64,000 nt of DNA from Leptospiraceae bacterium (GTDB lineage: Bacteria > Spirochaetota > Leptospiria > Leptospirales > Leptospiraceae). Shown piece after piece: positions 34,053 to 43,367 of the stretch; within the stretch, counting starts at the first letter, position 1; the number at the start of each line of letters is the position of its first letter. The position numbers were made by a program, and so were the translations under genes. The stretch spans positions 62,001-126,000 of the forward strand of contig JADJSX010000007.1 in assembly GCA_016711485.1 (NCBI GenBank). The letters run 5' to 3'. The notes under the pieces are model-generated. The model made no database searches. It saw nothing but the letters and a program-made list of their open reading frames with translations, and was not told where the DNA came from.

Positions 34053-34862
34053 ATGAAAGTAACCAGAATAAAACTCCTATCCGTCACTTTCTTAGTTTTC
34101 CTAACAAATCTATTTTCTGAAAATTTAAGCATTCATTCAAAGTATGAACCTTCGAATCAGTCAGCTTGGCATATTTCAAATAATTTCGACAATTCAGCAA
34201 ATTATACACAAACTATTTTAATACCGTTTCGCTATCCCCTAGAAGCTAGTTTAATACCTAATGCCGAAAATCGGTCTAATTTAATTCAATCGAATTTTAA
34301 CCCAAATGAAAACACTGGATTCATTACTTATAGAGGTAATAATAGTGCGGATAATATTTATTACGCTCGTGACAAAAGCACAAGGATGCCAAGTTATGGG
34401 CAGAGTCAATTAATAAATACTTCTGCTTCTGGAGTAGTTTTTGTATACCTTAAAAAAAACCTTGGTCTTAACTTAGATTTATCAATGAGAATGATGGGAA
34501 ATGAAGCTGGACAATCAATAATTGATTCGATGACTTCAAATATGGTCATCTCTTACAAACTATCGGATAATATTTTTCAGTGGAGTCCAAAGTATAATTT
34601 AAATTTTGTATTACAATTTTCAAATTTTCAGTATGTAGACGATCGTGTTGTTGCTAAAAAATTAGATTTCAATAAATCAAACCTACGTTCTCAATTTGTT
34701 TCTTCTGGATTCACTTTGAATACAAAATCAGTTATGTTTGAAGGACTAATTCGATTGCCTGTTCAACAACAAGCCATTTTCGATATTGATGGATTACTCA
34801 GACCTGAATTACAAGGTAGATTAGGGATGAAATGGCAGTTGCCTGAGTTTATAAAACCTTAA
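34053..34862 (+). CDS. Exported protein of unknown function
   Basis: 269 residues with a clear signal peptide (KLLSVTFLVFLTNLFSENLS). The mature part is rich in Asn, Ser and alternating polar/hydrophobic stretches, such as FNLNFVLQFSNFQYV-like strands, which suggests a beta-rich periplasmic or outer-membrane protein. I recognise no family. Its end overlaps the convergent NAD(P)-binding gene by four bases. Confidence 0.7.
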   Translation: MKVTRIKLLSVTFLVFLTNLFSENLSIHSKYEPSNQSAWHISNNFDNSANYTQTILIPFRYPLEASLIPNAENRSNLIQSNFNPNENTGFITYRGNNSADNIYYARDKSTRMPSYGQSQLINTSASGVVFVYLKKNLGLNLDLSMRMMGNEAGQSIIDSMTSNMVISYKLSDNIFQWSPKYNLNFVLQFSNFQYVDDRVVAKKLDFNKSNLRSQFVSSGFTLNTKSVMFEGLIRLPVQQQAIFDIDGLLRPELQGRLGMKWQLPEFIKP

Positions 34863-35491
34863 ATATTCATTTGGTCGGATTCTATTATTTGAAGTCCATA
34901 GGTTTTATTTTTAGCTAATTCAATCATAGCCTTTGCAACATAGTCTGCCTGAATCGGTTTATACTTTTTTAATCCTTTAATAAAAGCAAAAGAAAATACT
35001 CGGGATAAAACTGCTCCTACTTTTTCCCCTTTTCTAATCTCTGCTCGATTTCCCAACAGCAATGATGGGCGAAATATATGTAACGACTCAAATCCAATTT
35101 TTTGTAATGAGTTTTCCATTTCTCCTTTTACTCGGTTATAAAAAATACGTGATTTGCTATTTGAACCCATTGCGCTTACTACGGAAAAATTTTTAACTCC
35201 TTTTTCTTTTCCTAATTTTGCTGATTCTATTACATAATGAAAATCAACTTGTTTGAACGCATCCCGAGAACCGGCAGTTCGAATTGTAGTGCCTAAACAA
35301 CAAAATATATGATCGACCTGAAAAAACTCTGAATAGGATTCTAGATTATTATAATCTACTATAATTTGTGTAAGTTTTGGATTTGTTATATCTAACTTCT
35401 TGCGAACGAATAAAGATATTTTTTTTACTGAATGATCTTCTAGTAAATACTTTAATAGACTTGAACCTACAAGTCCCGATGCCCCAAGCAC
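34859..35491 (-). CDS. NAD(P)-binding Rossmann-fold protein, HTATIP2/YbjT-like
   Basis: 210 residues. The nucleotide-binding loop LGASGLVGSSLLKYLL is at the very start; the conserved CLGTTIRTAGS and the FRPSLLLGNR stretch are typical of HTATIP2-like SDRs. The only canonical start is the GTG at 35491. The frame upstream encodes LILVLV before the loop, which would complete the first strand, so a non-canonical start may be used. It follows the gene at 35497 closely. Confidence 0.8.
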   Translation of the reverse strand: MLGASGLVGSSLLKYLLEDHSVKKISLFVRKKLDITNPKLTQIIVDYNNLESYSEFFQVDHIFCCLGTTIRTAGSRDAFKQVDFHYVIESAKLGKEKGVKNFSVVSAMGSNSKSRIFYNRVKGEMENSLQKIGFESLHIFRPSLLLGNRAEIRKGEKVGAVLSRVFSFAFIKGLKKYKPIQADYVAKAMIELAKNKTYGLQIIESDQMNI

Positions 35492-35496
35492 TAAAA

Positions 35497-35757
35497 CTAG
35501 GATGAGCGTAACCCTGATATATCTTTTGCTACTTTTTTGAAATCTTCAATTACAGCCTTTATCCCCGGTGGAGGAGGTTTAATTGACTCTGCTAATTTAA
35601 CTGCATTATCGATGGTATCTAATAAAATCTTTTTCTCAGAATAAAATCTAGACGTGGGCATAGTCTTCATTTCTTTTTTATACTTTGTGACCTTCTCATC
35701 AACTAATTTAGTTATTTGATTGAGAATTTGAATTTGTTCTGAGTTTGCTGAAGGCAT
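35497..35757 (-). CDS. Small unknown protein
   Basis: 86 residues, mostly helical and charged, with a Pro run (KPPPPGIKAV). No family is recognised. It lies in a tight minus-strand series with the genes at 35779 and 34859, so it is probably expressed with them. The start at 35757 is the only Met that fits. Confidence 0.65.
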   Translation of the reverse strand: MPSANSEQIQILNQITKLVDEKVTKYKKEMKTMPTSRFYSEKKILLDTIDNAVKLAESIKPPPPGIKAVIEDFKKVAKDISGLRSS

Positions 35758-35778
35758 ATTTTTTACTCCGATGTATGG

Positions 35779-36234
35779 TTAACTAAGGTGAGAAGTATTA
35801 TAATACTCCTCCTTTAATTTCAACCAAAATTCTTCGGGGAATGAAATTTGTTTGTTGGTCAATATTGCAAGTAATTGATGAGAAACTTCTTCTTTTTCTG
35901 GAAACCCTGTATAGATCCATTCCAATAAATCCATCGCTACATCAAAACGAGGAACTGTGTTCGGAACTTTTCCTGTAAGGAGTTTCTCAAACTCATCATT
36001 CAGCTTTTGAAACTGATTGTTTTCTAAGTATTTTCGAAATTGATTTGGATAAATATTCATAAGCACTATCCTGTCCCCCTTTGGAGTGCAGGTATAGTGC
36101 CTCAAATCTCCGACTAAACGAGAATGAATGGCTAGATTAATCTTTTCGAAACTTCCATCGATAGCCTTCCACGCATTCCCGATTAAATTTCCAAAGAAAT
36201 GATCTTCAAGCGGTTTAAAAGGGAATAGAGCCAC
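35779..36234 (-). CDS. Unknown cytoplasmic protein
   Basis: 151 residues with no signal or membrane segment. The sequence is aromatic and charged (FGNLIGNAWKAIDGSFEKIN, VAMDLLEWIYTGFPEKEEVS). No family is recognised. It starts ten bases after the HU gene and is probably in its operon. Confidence 0.7.
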   Translation of the reverse strand: MALFPFKPLEDHFFGNLIGNAWKAIDGSFEKINLAIHSRLVGDLRHYTCTPKGDRIVLMNIYPNQFRKYLENNQFQKLNDEFEKLLTGKVPNTVPRFDVAMDLLEWIYTGFPEKEEVSHQLLAILTNKQISFPEEFWLKLKEEYYNTSHLS

Positions 36235-36244
36235 TATAGTAAGA

Positions 36245-36556
36245 TTATTTTTTGGTAGGAACGATAGCTTCTTTACAAGCTTTAAAAAGAGAAAATTTTA
36301 CAACTGTTTTGGCAGGAATTTCAATTTCTTGACCGGTAGCAGGGTTTCTTCCTTTTCTTTTTTTAGTTTTCTTTAAGATTAACTTTCCTACTCCAGGAAT
36401 GATAAACGCTCCATTCTTTTTGGTTTCTTTGTAAGCAAGTTCAACAAATGAATCCAAAAAAGCATTTACGTCTTTTTTAGTAATTTCTAAACTTTGAGAA
36501 AGTTCTTGAATGATTTGAGATTTTTTGATCGGTGTAGCTTTTCCAATTGCAGCCAT
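36245..36556 (-). CDS. HU/IHF-family DNA-binding protein
   Basis: 103 residues, a typical HU length plus a Lys-rich end. KKSQIIQELSQSLEITKKDV and FVELAYKETKKNGAFIIPGV form the helical base, and KTKKRKGRNPATGQEIEIPA is the arm that enters the DNA minor groove, with the conserved GRNPATG. It compacts and bends DNA. It starts a run of minus-strand genes down to 34859. Confidence 0.93.
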   Translation of the reverse strand: MAAIGKATPIKKSQIIQELSQSLEITKKDVNAFLDSFVELAYKETKKNGAFIIPGVGKLILKKTKKRKGRNPATGQEIEIPAKTVVKFSLFKACKEAIVPTKK

Positions 36557-36713
36557 ATTCTATGTCCTTGTAAACTTATTATTTAAGACTTTTAAGTCTC
36601 TGTTTTGCTAATACAATCGGCTAGAGTTAAAAAACTTTGATAAATTATTTAAAAAAGCCTTATTTTTTTGACTTTTTTGAGAATATTTGCATTTTTAATC
36701 AATAAATACAAGG

Positions 36714-37673
36714 TTATTTACCCAATTTATGTTGAACTTCCGCTGTTACCGTTTTTTTGATGCTTGCAAACAACTCTTTGATCTCTTCCACAGTTACTTC
36801 CTTATTAGGTTTAAATGTGCAAAAAGAAGTCTTAGAGTAATTATCCTTATGCGTCAGTTGAAATCCTGCTGAATGCATTATCTGTTTGACGGAAGCATCT
36901 TTCTCTGAAGCGGTAATTACTGTAATAGAATCAAGTTCACTTCTTTTGTGATCAATATGAAAGTAACAAACTACCTCTTCCTTGTCTAATCGATCAATTT
37001 CCTCTCGAATCTCATCAAAGGAAGTTTCGACTCTCTCCCCTTTCGGGTTTTTATAATTAATTAGAATGCGTTTGAAATAATGGATTTTTCTGCCAGTATC
37101 ATCGTATTCAACACCATTGATGATTTGCCTTTCATCTGAAAGTTCTTTCATCATAAATTCACCACGACCTCGTGGATTATCCCAATCAAATGCCTCAGAC
37201 GTGATGTCACCTTTTTTGGCATTCTCTTCTATTTGTGCCAACGTATAAGCTCTGCCAGGCTCCATTTCATGTTTAAATGATATTTTGAAATAGGGATTAC
37301 TTGCTAAATTATTTATTTCGAGAGAAATTTCGGCATAGGGACCGTAACCATGTTCAATGATATTTTGAATTGCTTCAGTAACTATAATACGAATACCGTC
37401 AGGGTCTAAACCAAGAATGGGAGCATACTTACGAATTTGGTTTTTAATTTCATAAAGAGAGCCTTGTTTTTCATTTATGCCGGATGTTAGCTCTTTACTT
37501 TTAATTTCTTCCCGATTTAGTGTTACTGAGTAGTTCAGTTTTGCGATTGTGTGTTGCAAATATAAAGAATTTTGAACTGCTAAAAGTTCGTCTTTTAGGG
37601 TGGAGTTTTCATACTCTAATTTATTTAACTTCTTTTTTAATTCCTCAATATTCTCATTTGCTACTGTATCCAT
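36714..37673 (-). CDS. ATP-binding regulator with HATPase_c_2 (RsbW-like) domain
   Basis: 319 residues. Residues 1-35 are a coiled coil (EELKKKLNKLEYENSTLKDE). An anti-sigma/RsbW-type ATPase follows with the N-box in IIVTEAIQNIIEHGYG and a G-box-like DNPRGRGEFMMKELSD. The last third is a separate, unrecognised domain (EEVVCYFHIDHKRSELDSIT). Leptospira has many such stand-alone ATPases linked to STAS antagonists; the STAS protein at 62812 is a conceivable partner, but nothing shows it. Confidence 0.8.
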   Translation of the reverse strand: MDTVANENIEELKKKLNKLEYENSTLKDELLAVQNSLYLQHTIAKLNYSVTLNREEIKSKELTSGINEKQGSLYEIKNQIRKYAPILGLDPDGIRIIVTEAIQNIIEHGYGPYAEISLEINNLASNPYFKISFKHEMEPGRAYTLAQIEENAKKGDITSEAFDWDNPRGRGEFMMKELSDERQIINGVEYDDTGRKIHYFKRILINYKNPKGERVETSFDEIREEIDRLDKEEVVCYFHIDHKRSELDSITVITASEKDASVKQIMHSAGFQLTHKDNYSKTSFCTFKPNKEVTVEEIKELFASIKKTVTAEVQHKLGK

Positions 37674-37760
37674 TCAATACCCCTTTCTATTTATCATATA
37701 AAAATAAAAAATTCAATATTATTATTGGCAAAACTCACCCGATTGTAACACATAATTATT

Positions 37761-38654
37761 ATGAATCAAGCATTAATTGTAATGAAAAAAACTAAATTCG
37801 AATTAGACTTAGACCTATACAAAGATTTGGATTTTTATAAAAGAATTTGTCTGATTCAAAATAATAGCTTTGATAAAATTCATAATTCACATTTGAGACA
37901 ATTGAAAAGTAGGGAAATTTTAAAACAAGAAGTTTTCCCAAAAGGGAAATTTATTTTTAGAGACGAGTTAGAAAAATTAGATTTAACTCAATTTTCCATT
38001 GTCGTTGCTCTTGGGGGAGATAATCATTTTACTTACGTTGCTCACCATTGTGAAAACAGTAAAATCTTAGGCTGTAATTCTGATAGTGAAACTTCCTTGG
38101 GAGCACTACTCGCATTTACCCCCACTACGTTAAAAGAAACAGTCGAACAAAATTGGAAGGACACTACAGTAGAACATTGGTCTATTATTTCTGCTGAAAT
38201 CATTTATCCAGATGGAAAAAAAATTAACACAGTAAATGCAGTCAGTGAAATTTCTATTCGAAATACAAATCCAGATTTAACAAGTCGTTATGTAATTACA
38301 TACGAAGACAAAAAAGAAGAACAAAAAAGTTCTGGACTTCTACTCTATACAGGAGCTGGTTCTACTGGATGGTATGCATCCTGTAAAGCAGATGACAATG
38401 ATGAGAGCAGTTTTTTAAAATCTGCAAAATTTTTTCGAGTTTATGCAAGAGAGTTAAGTAGAAAGGCGAGACAAAAATTTAAACTAACTGATTTTACTGT
38501 CACAACATCTTGTGAAATTATTTCAGAAATGAATGGAGGAATTTCTATTGATGCTTTACCAGAAAGAGTTTACCCATTCCCCGCCGGCAGTATAGCAAAA
38601 TTATATTTATCCAATGAAAAATTAAAAGTAATTACAAAAAAGGAAAAAGAATGA
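37761..38654 (+). CDS. NAD kinase-like protein
   Basis: 297 residues. VVALGGDNHFTYVAHHC corresponds to the GGDGT motif of NAD kinases with Asn replacing the second Gly, and SSGLLLYTGAGSTGWYAS to the nucleotide-binding GSTAY region with GSTGW. CNSDSETSLGAL matches the N-[ST]-D loop. NAD kinase makes NADP from NAD; the changed motifs match a divergent branch, so activity should not be assumed. It overlaps hemL by four bases (ATGA), so the two are coupled. The start could also be at 37782. Confidence 0.75.
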   Translation: MNQALIVMKKTKFELDLDLYKDLDFYKRICLIQNNSFDKIHNSHLRQLKSREILKQEVFPKGKFIFRDELEKLDLTQFSIVVALGGDNHFTYVAHHCENSKILGCNSDSETSLGALLAFTPTTLKETVEQNWKDTTVEHWSIISAEIIYPDGKKINTVNAVSEISIRNTNPDLTSRYVITYEDKKEEQKSSGLLLYTGAGSTGWYASCKADDNDESSFLKSAKFFRVYARELSRKARQKFKLTDFTVTTSCEIISEMNGGISIDALPERVYPFPAGSIAKLYLSNEKLKVITKKEKE

Positions 38655-39931
38655 CCCAAGAAGAATTATTTGAACGAGCAAAAAAAGTAGCACCTGGAGG
38701 AGTTCATTCTCCAGTAAGATCTTTTAGAAGTGTAGGTGGAAATCCTATTTTTTTCAAAAGAGCTGAAGGAGCTTATTTATACGATACGGATAACAAAGAG
38801 TATGCCGATTTTTGTTTAAGTTTTGGACCATTGATATTAGGACATCGTGATCCTGAAATCGAGGAAGTAGTGAAAGAAACGATTGGACTTGCTTGGACTT
38901 TCGGTGCTTGCGAACCTTACTCGTTAGAATTAGCCGAATTTATTGTAGAAGAAATTCCTTGGGTAGAAAAAATCCGTTTTGTCTCTTCTGGAACAGAAGC
39001 GGTCATGTCAGCACTTAGAGTTGCAAGAGCGGCAACTGGTAGAGATAAAATTTTAAAATTCGATGGATGTTATCATGGTCATTCAGATGCATTATTAGTA
39101 AAGTCTGGCTCAGGTCTTGCTGGAGAAGCAAGTTCTGATAGTGCAGGAATTGGAAAAAGTCATTTACAGGATACACTTGTTTTGCCGTTAAATGACGAAA
39201 TCGCTGTTGAAAAACTATTTTCAGAACATGGCAACTCTATTGCTTGTCTTATTATAGAACCACTTCCGGCTAATTATGGTTTGCTTATTCAAAGGAAAGA
39301 ATACATTGAAAAAATTTGTCAGATAGCAAAATCACACGGCACTTTGATTTTATTTGATGAAGTCATATCAGGGTTTCGAGTGGGGATGAAAGGAATGGGA
39401 GAACATTTCTCAATTAAACCTGATCTTGTTACCTACGGCAAAATTATTGGCGGAGGATTTCCTGTTGGTGCGTATGCTGGCAGTAAAGAACTAATGGATT
39501 TAGTTGCACCATCTGGTCCGGTTTACCAAGCAGGAACGTTAAGCGGTAATCCAATTGGGATGCGAGCAGGTCTAGCTGTACTAAAAAAAATGAAAAGAGA
39601 TAATTTGTATTCATCACTCACACAAAGAACCAAAAAATTCACAGACGAACTAAAATCCATTTTGAATGAAAAAAGCGAATTTGAGTGGGATATAGACGTA
39701 TTTGCTTCCATTTTTTGGGCTCACAAAAAAACAGAATCGCCTATTCGAACAATAGACGAAATACCTTCCGACCATAAAGAAGGTTTCGCAAAATTATTCC
39801 ATTCATTTTTAAAAGAAGGAATTTATCTTGCCCCCTCTGGCTATGAAGTTGGCTTTTTTTCAAATGCACATACAGATGAAGTAATAGAAAAAATTTTATA
39901 TAAAATTAAATCTATTTCTTTTCACTCATAA
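38651..39931 (+). CDS. hemL: Glutamate-1-semialdehyde 2,1-aminomutase
   Basis: 426 residues, the normal length. The start APGGVHSPVRSFRSVGGNPI is diagnostic for HemL, as are FDGCYHGHSDALLVKSGSG and LIFDEVISGFRV. The PLP Lys is in TYGKIIGGGFPVGAYAG. It converts glutamate-1-semialdehyde to 5-aminolevulinate in the C5 haem pathway, downstream of the HemA encoded at 55315. Translationally coupled to the NAD kinase-like gene. Confidence 0.96.
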   Translation: MTQEELFERAKKVAPGGVHSPVRSFRSVGGNPIFFKRAEGAYLYDTDNKEYADFCLSFGPLILGHRDPEIEEVVKETIGLAWTFGACEPYSLELAEFIVEEIPWVEKIRFVSSGTEAVMSALRVARAATGRDKILKFDGCYHGHSDALLVKSGSGLAGEASSDSAGIGKSHLQDTLVLPLNDEIAVEKLFSEHGNSIACLIIEPLPANYGLLIQRKEYIEKICQIAKSHGTLILFDEVISGFRVGMKGMGEHFSIKPDLVTYGKIIGGGFPVGAYAGSKELMDLVAPSGPVYQAGTLSGNPIGMRAGLAVLKKMKRDNLYSSLTQRTKKFTDELKSILNEKSEFEWDIDVFASIFWAHKKTESPIRTIDEIPSDHKEGFAKLFHSFLKEGIYLAPSGYEVGFFSNAHTDEVIEKILYKIKSISFHS

Positions 39932-39984
39932 ATTCAAATAAATGTTACTGATTCAATAAAATCTTGCGCAACGATTAAATAGAA

Positions 39985-40641
39985 TCAGGAGATATTAACT
40001 CCCATATCATTTACATATAAATGGGTCGCCAAAAGCCCATTTGTATTTTGAATTAATTGAAATGCCTCAGTCAAAGTACATACATGAGTAATAATTACTT
40101 CATTTTCATCTACGGCGCCTGCTGATTTGTTTCGATATGTGTCGATTTCTTGTCTGGAAAGAGGAATGTCGCATGCGAAAAAATACCCTGCTTCATCTAA
40201 CAATCCAGCAGAACTATAGAGAGGATTCGTATGGAGCAAACGAAGATTTTCCCGTGTAATCTGAAGACCCGTCTCTTCGCCAACTTCCTTAACTGCGACT
40301 TTCCAAGGGTCTGACTCACTATCACACATACCTGCTGGATGTTCGTAGAATATATCACCATTAGCCACACGTCTCTGTTTAACCAAAAGGAAATACTTAT
40401 TACCAGTTTCCTTTTCAATTAAGCAAGTAACGACAACTACAAAATGTCCTCGAATGAGAACTATCGGAAGAAGTTTATTATTATCCGAATCAACTGCATT
40501 TATATGTACAAGGCTAAATAATACTTCTCCATTGCTTTTATTTACCGTATATAATTCTTTGATTGAATCGATTTTGATTCCGTTTTTAATTAATACTTCT
40601 TTCCACGATTTAAATTTAAATGAGTCTTCGAATTTTTCCAT
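39985..40641 (-). CDS. Nudix hydrolase with a degenerate Nudix box
   Basis: 218 residues. The Nudix box can be aligned in AGMCDSESDPWKVAVKEVGE followed by ETGL: the Gly, the EVGEE core and the TGL end are present, but the first Glu is Ser and the usual Arg is Lys. The catalytic Glu pair is kept. EHPAGMCDSE is like ADP-ribose pyrophosphatases. The substrate is unknown. A single gene on the minus strand, tail-to-tail with hemL. Confidence 0.82.
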   Translation of the reverse strand: MEKFEDSFKFKSWKEVLIKNGIKIDSIKELYTVNKSNGEVLFSLVHINAVDSDNNKLLPIVLIRGHFVVVVTCLIEKETGNKYFLLVKQRRVANGDIFYEHPAGMCDSESDPWKVAVKEVGEETGLQITRENLRLLHTNPLYSSAGLLDEAGYFFACDIPLSRQEIDTYRNKSAGAVDENEVIITHVCTLTEAFQLIQNTNGLLATHLYVNDMGVNIS

Positions 40642-40701
40642 TGGAATAAAAAATTCTAAAGGAAAGGAATTGTCAAAGAAATTTTAAATATCTAATTATT
40701 T

Positions 40702-41211
40702 TTATTTTCTGAAAACTTTTTCTTCAAAATCAGAAAGAAACTGCTCTGGAAAAATCTGTCTTTTTCGGATTTGTTCGGAGTTAAACAATATGATACTCGC
40801 AGTGGCTTTTGCGGCAAGAACGTTATCATTATTAAATACGGAAGCCTCTACGATTAGTTCTCGCTCATTTTTAACCTCAATAATATTTCCTATTGAACGC
40901 ACTTCTTGTTCAGAAAAAAGAGGTTGAAGAAACTCAACGTTAATCGCTTTCGTAAGCATAAAACTTTGGCGCAGATAAATGGCTGTCCATGCAATAGTTT
41001 CATCAAGAATAGTCGTTGTTACCCCTCCATGAACAACATTACTCCAGCCACATAAGTGTTGAGGAACTTTCAAACTGGAAAACACTGACTTTTCATCAGT
41101 GTAAAACTTCATTTGTAAACCCTTTTCATTGATAGGACTACAAGCAAAACAAGTCCCATTTTCTTGATTAGGGATTTTTTTGTAAGTCGTAATATTCGTA
41201 AAATCAATCAT
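40702..41211 (-). CDS. PaaI/hotdog-fold thioesterase
   Basis: 169 residues with the hotdog helix region NVVHGGVTTTILDETIAWTA, including the HGG and the Asp/Glu expected of acyl-CoA thioesterases. The N-terminal CFACSPINEKGLQMKF is typical of the THEM4/PaaI type. It would hydrolyse an acyl-CoA; the substrate is unknown. It overlaps the end of the upstream secreted-protein gene by eight bases, in a three-gene unit 42273-40702. Confidence 0.88.
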   Translation of the reverse strand: MIDFTNITTYKKIPNQENGTCFACSPINEKGLQMKFYTDEKSVFSSLKVPQHLCGWSNVVHGGVTTTILDETIAWTAIYLRQSFMLTKAINVEFLQPLFSEQEVRSIGNIIEVKNERELIVEASVFNNDNVLAAKATASIILFNSEQIRKRQIFPEQFLSDFEEKVFRK

Positions 41212-41563
41212 AAGCTAAATAACCTGACATATAGATGTCCATTTTAGTTGCTTTCCATTTACAAGTTTTATTATCAAGAGAGAAATAGAATATTCGAAAA
41301 TCATAACCAGTATCTTTCGCATAACTTCCTTTTGCCGGAGTGTAAAAATACTTTATATGGCAAACCCCTAAACGAGCCTCTACAATTCGAACTGGATTCA
41401 TTGTATAAACTCCACTCCATTCCCCTAACGCATCATAATAGGATTTTGCTTCCATTCCCATAGATTCGCACTCAAATAAAGGAAATGGTTTGCAATTACT
41501 ACTTTCAATAGATGCAAATGTATTGGACACAACGAGAAAAGTAATTAATAAAAATTTCTTCAT
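41204..41563 (-). CDS. Small exported protein, unknown
   Basis: 119 residues with a signal peptide (KKFLLITFLVVSNTFASIES). The mature part is about 100 residues with four cysteines (NCKPFPLFEC, GVCHIKYF, NKTCKWKATK), likely paired in the periplasm. No family is recognised. It overlaps both neighbours, the esterase by four bases and the thioesterase by eight. Confidence 0.72.
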   Translation of the reverse strand: MKKFLLITFLVVSNTFASIESSNCKPFPLFECESMGMEAKSYYDALGEWSGVYTMNPVRIVEARLGVCHIKYFYTPAKGSYAKDTGYDFRIFYFSLDNKTCKWKATKMDIYMSGYLAYD

Positions 41564-42273
41564 CTGAGTAAATATTGACCTAATCGTTTTAAAACTTTTT
41601 CAGGAATTTCATGACCACCATTAAAGGAAACGAATTCTCCTGACATTCCACTTTCTCGTAAAATTGTTTCTAGATTTTTCCCATTTTGGTAAATTAAAAC
41701 AGGATCTTCTGTTCCATGGCTCTGAAAAAATTGAATTTTCGATTTCTTTTGAGCCAAAGTAGTCCATTCACTTTGACAAATTAAAGTACCGGATAATATG
41801 ATTAATCCGTTTGTATCTTCTGCAAGGCGAAGAGTAACGTCAGTCGCAAGCATTGACCCTTGACTAAAACCACCTAAAGTAATTTTATCCAATGGGACAT
41901 TGATATCTTCGATGAGTTTCATAATTTCTGCATTGGCTTTGTCCAAACCTTCAGGATGTAGATTTGAAAAGTTCATCCCGTATTTTGCGACATGTTCAAT
42001 CGCTGAAGACATGAGAGGAAACCAAGCCCTACCTTTATAACCACCACCTAAGTCCATTTCCATAGGCGCATCAGGAAAATACCAATTAGTCCCTGTAGGA
42101 GCCTTTATATACTGATGAAGTGGAAGTAAATCCTGCGCATTCGCACCAAACCCGTGTAATAGAATAATAACAGGCCCATTTTCTTTACCTTTAACTTCGT
42201 AACAATTTAAATTTCCAATTTTTTTCTGAGTAATTCCAGCTTGCATGAATCTAGTAATTTTTGATTCATTCAT
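41560..42273 (-). CDS. Carboxylesterase/phospholipase-type alpha/beta hydrolase
   Basis: 237 residues. VIILLHGFGANAQDLLPL is the oxyanion region, LGGFSQGSMLATDV the nucleophile elbow (GFSQG), and the catalytic Asp and His are in SHGTEDPVL and NGGHEIPEK. This is the bacterial EstB/LYPLA-like family acting on short acyl esters or lysophospholipids. It is cytoplasmic, with no signal, and first in a three-gene overlapping unit. Confidence 0.9.
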   Translation of the reverse strand: MNESKITRFMQAGITQKKIGNLNCYEVKGKENGPVIILLHGFGANAQDLLPLHQYIKAPTGTNWYFPDAPMEMDLGGGYKGRAWFPLMSSAIEHVAKYGMNFSNLHPEGLDKANAEIMKLIEDINVPLDKITLGGFSQGSMLATDVTLRLAEDTNGLIILSGTLICQSEWTTLAQKKSKIQFFQSHGTEDPVLIYQNGKNLETILRESGMSGEFVSFNGGHEIPEKVLKRLGQYLLR

Positions 42274-42433
42274 CTCGTCAAGTTAAGAAAAATATACACC
42301 GATAGTAGATTTCATGGAAAAGAAAATCAGGTTGCGTAAGATTTTTTAGAAAAGTGAATGCAATTTAGATATTATCCAATTGTGTGTAAATGAAAACTAG
42401 CAAAATAAATAATTAGATTAAAAGGAGATAATA

Positions 42434-42802
42434 GTGAGTTTACTCGGAAATATTATTTGGTTGATTTTTGGAGGATTTTTATCAGGTTTAGGATATATAA
42501 TCGGTGGTATTGGGACTTGCATAACAATCATAGGAATCCCATTTGGAATACAGGCAATTAAAATTGGCTTTGCTACTATGGCTCCCTTTGGGAAAGAAAA
42601 TATTGCAATAGGTAGTTCTTCGAATCCACTCCGTTTATTATTTAATATAGTCTGGCTGTTTTTGTTTGGTTGGGAAATAGCATTAGCGCACTTATTTTCT
42701 GCGGGACTATTAGCGTTAACCGTTATAGGTATTCCATTTGCCTATCAACATATAAAATTAATTCCATTAGCTTTATTTCCTTTCGGTAGAGAACTAAAAT
42801 GA
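42434..42802 (+). CDS. yccF: YccF-domain membrane protein
   Basis: 122 residues starting at a GTG with AAAGGAG eight bases upstream. Two internally repeated halves each carry a hydrophobic helix and the phrase IGIPFGIQAIKI or IGIPFAYQHIKL, followed by A/LxPFG (APFGKE, FPFGRE), which is the YccF signature. The function is unknown; it is an inner-membrane protein with about four helices. Confidence 0.9.
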   Translation: MSLLGNIIWLIFGGFLSGLGYIIGGIGTCITIIGIPFGIQAIKIGFATMAPFGKENIAIGSSSNPLRLLFNIVWLFLFGWEIALAHLFSAGLLALTVIGIPFAYQHIKLIPLALFPFGRELK

Positions 42803-42922
42803 ATATTTTCAATTTCACATAGTATGATTTTAAAATTATTCATTGCCAAAATCTAGTTTAAAGATTATATTTGTCGTATATGTTTACCTTCCGCAAGGTG
42901 AGTTATTAATTTGAGGGGAAAA

Positions 42923-43342
42923 ATGATCAAAGACCCAGCCTTATTAAAAGTAAAAGACGTAATGTCAAAAAATGTCTTCACCGTCAACCTACAACACACT
43001 TGGATTGATGCCGCTAGGAAGATGAGTGCAAAGAATATTCATCATCTTGTAATAGTCGATGAAAATCATAAACCTCTGTCAGTTATGTCTGTTACAGATT
43101 TTCTAAAAATTGCACTGCATGAAAACAAATCCGCCCTTCACGAAAAGATTGAAAATATAAGACCCAATCATCGGTTAATTTCGATTCGATCAGATGCGTT
43201 TGCATACGAAGCAGTTAATGAAATGAACATTCATTTGATTGAATCCGTTGTTGTTTTAAGTGAGGATGGAAGATTAGAAGGAATTGTTACTACGAAAGAC
43301 CTAATGAATGCAATTTTCTTTGACGAAAAGGTTAAAGAATAA
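42923..43342 (+). CDS. Tandem CBS-domain protein
   Basis: 139 residues from the ATG at 42923, which has GAGGGG just upstream; the frame is also open to a TTG four codons earlier. Two CBS motifs follow each other: VKDVMSKNVFTVNLQHTWID with HHLVIVDENHKPLSVMSVTD, and ISIRSDAFAYEAVNEM with GRLEGIVTTKDLM. CBS pairs sense adenine nucleotides. It is 25 bases before a UspA gene, and the two probably respond to energy or stress together. Confidence 0.9.
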   Translation: MIKDPALLKVKDVMSKNVFTVNLQHTWIDAARKMSAKNIHHLVIVDENHKPLSVMSVTDFLKIALHENKSALHEKIENIRPNHRLISIRSDAFAYEAVNEMNIHLIESVVVLSEDGRLEGIVTTKDLMNAIFFDEKVKE

Positions 43343-43367
43343 ATTCTAATCCTGAGGACTAAAAATT

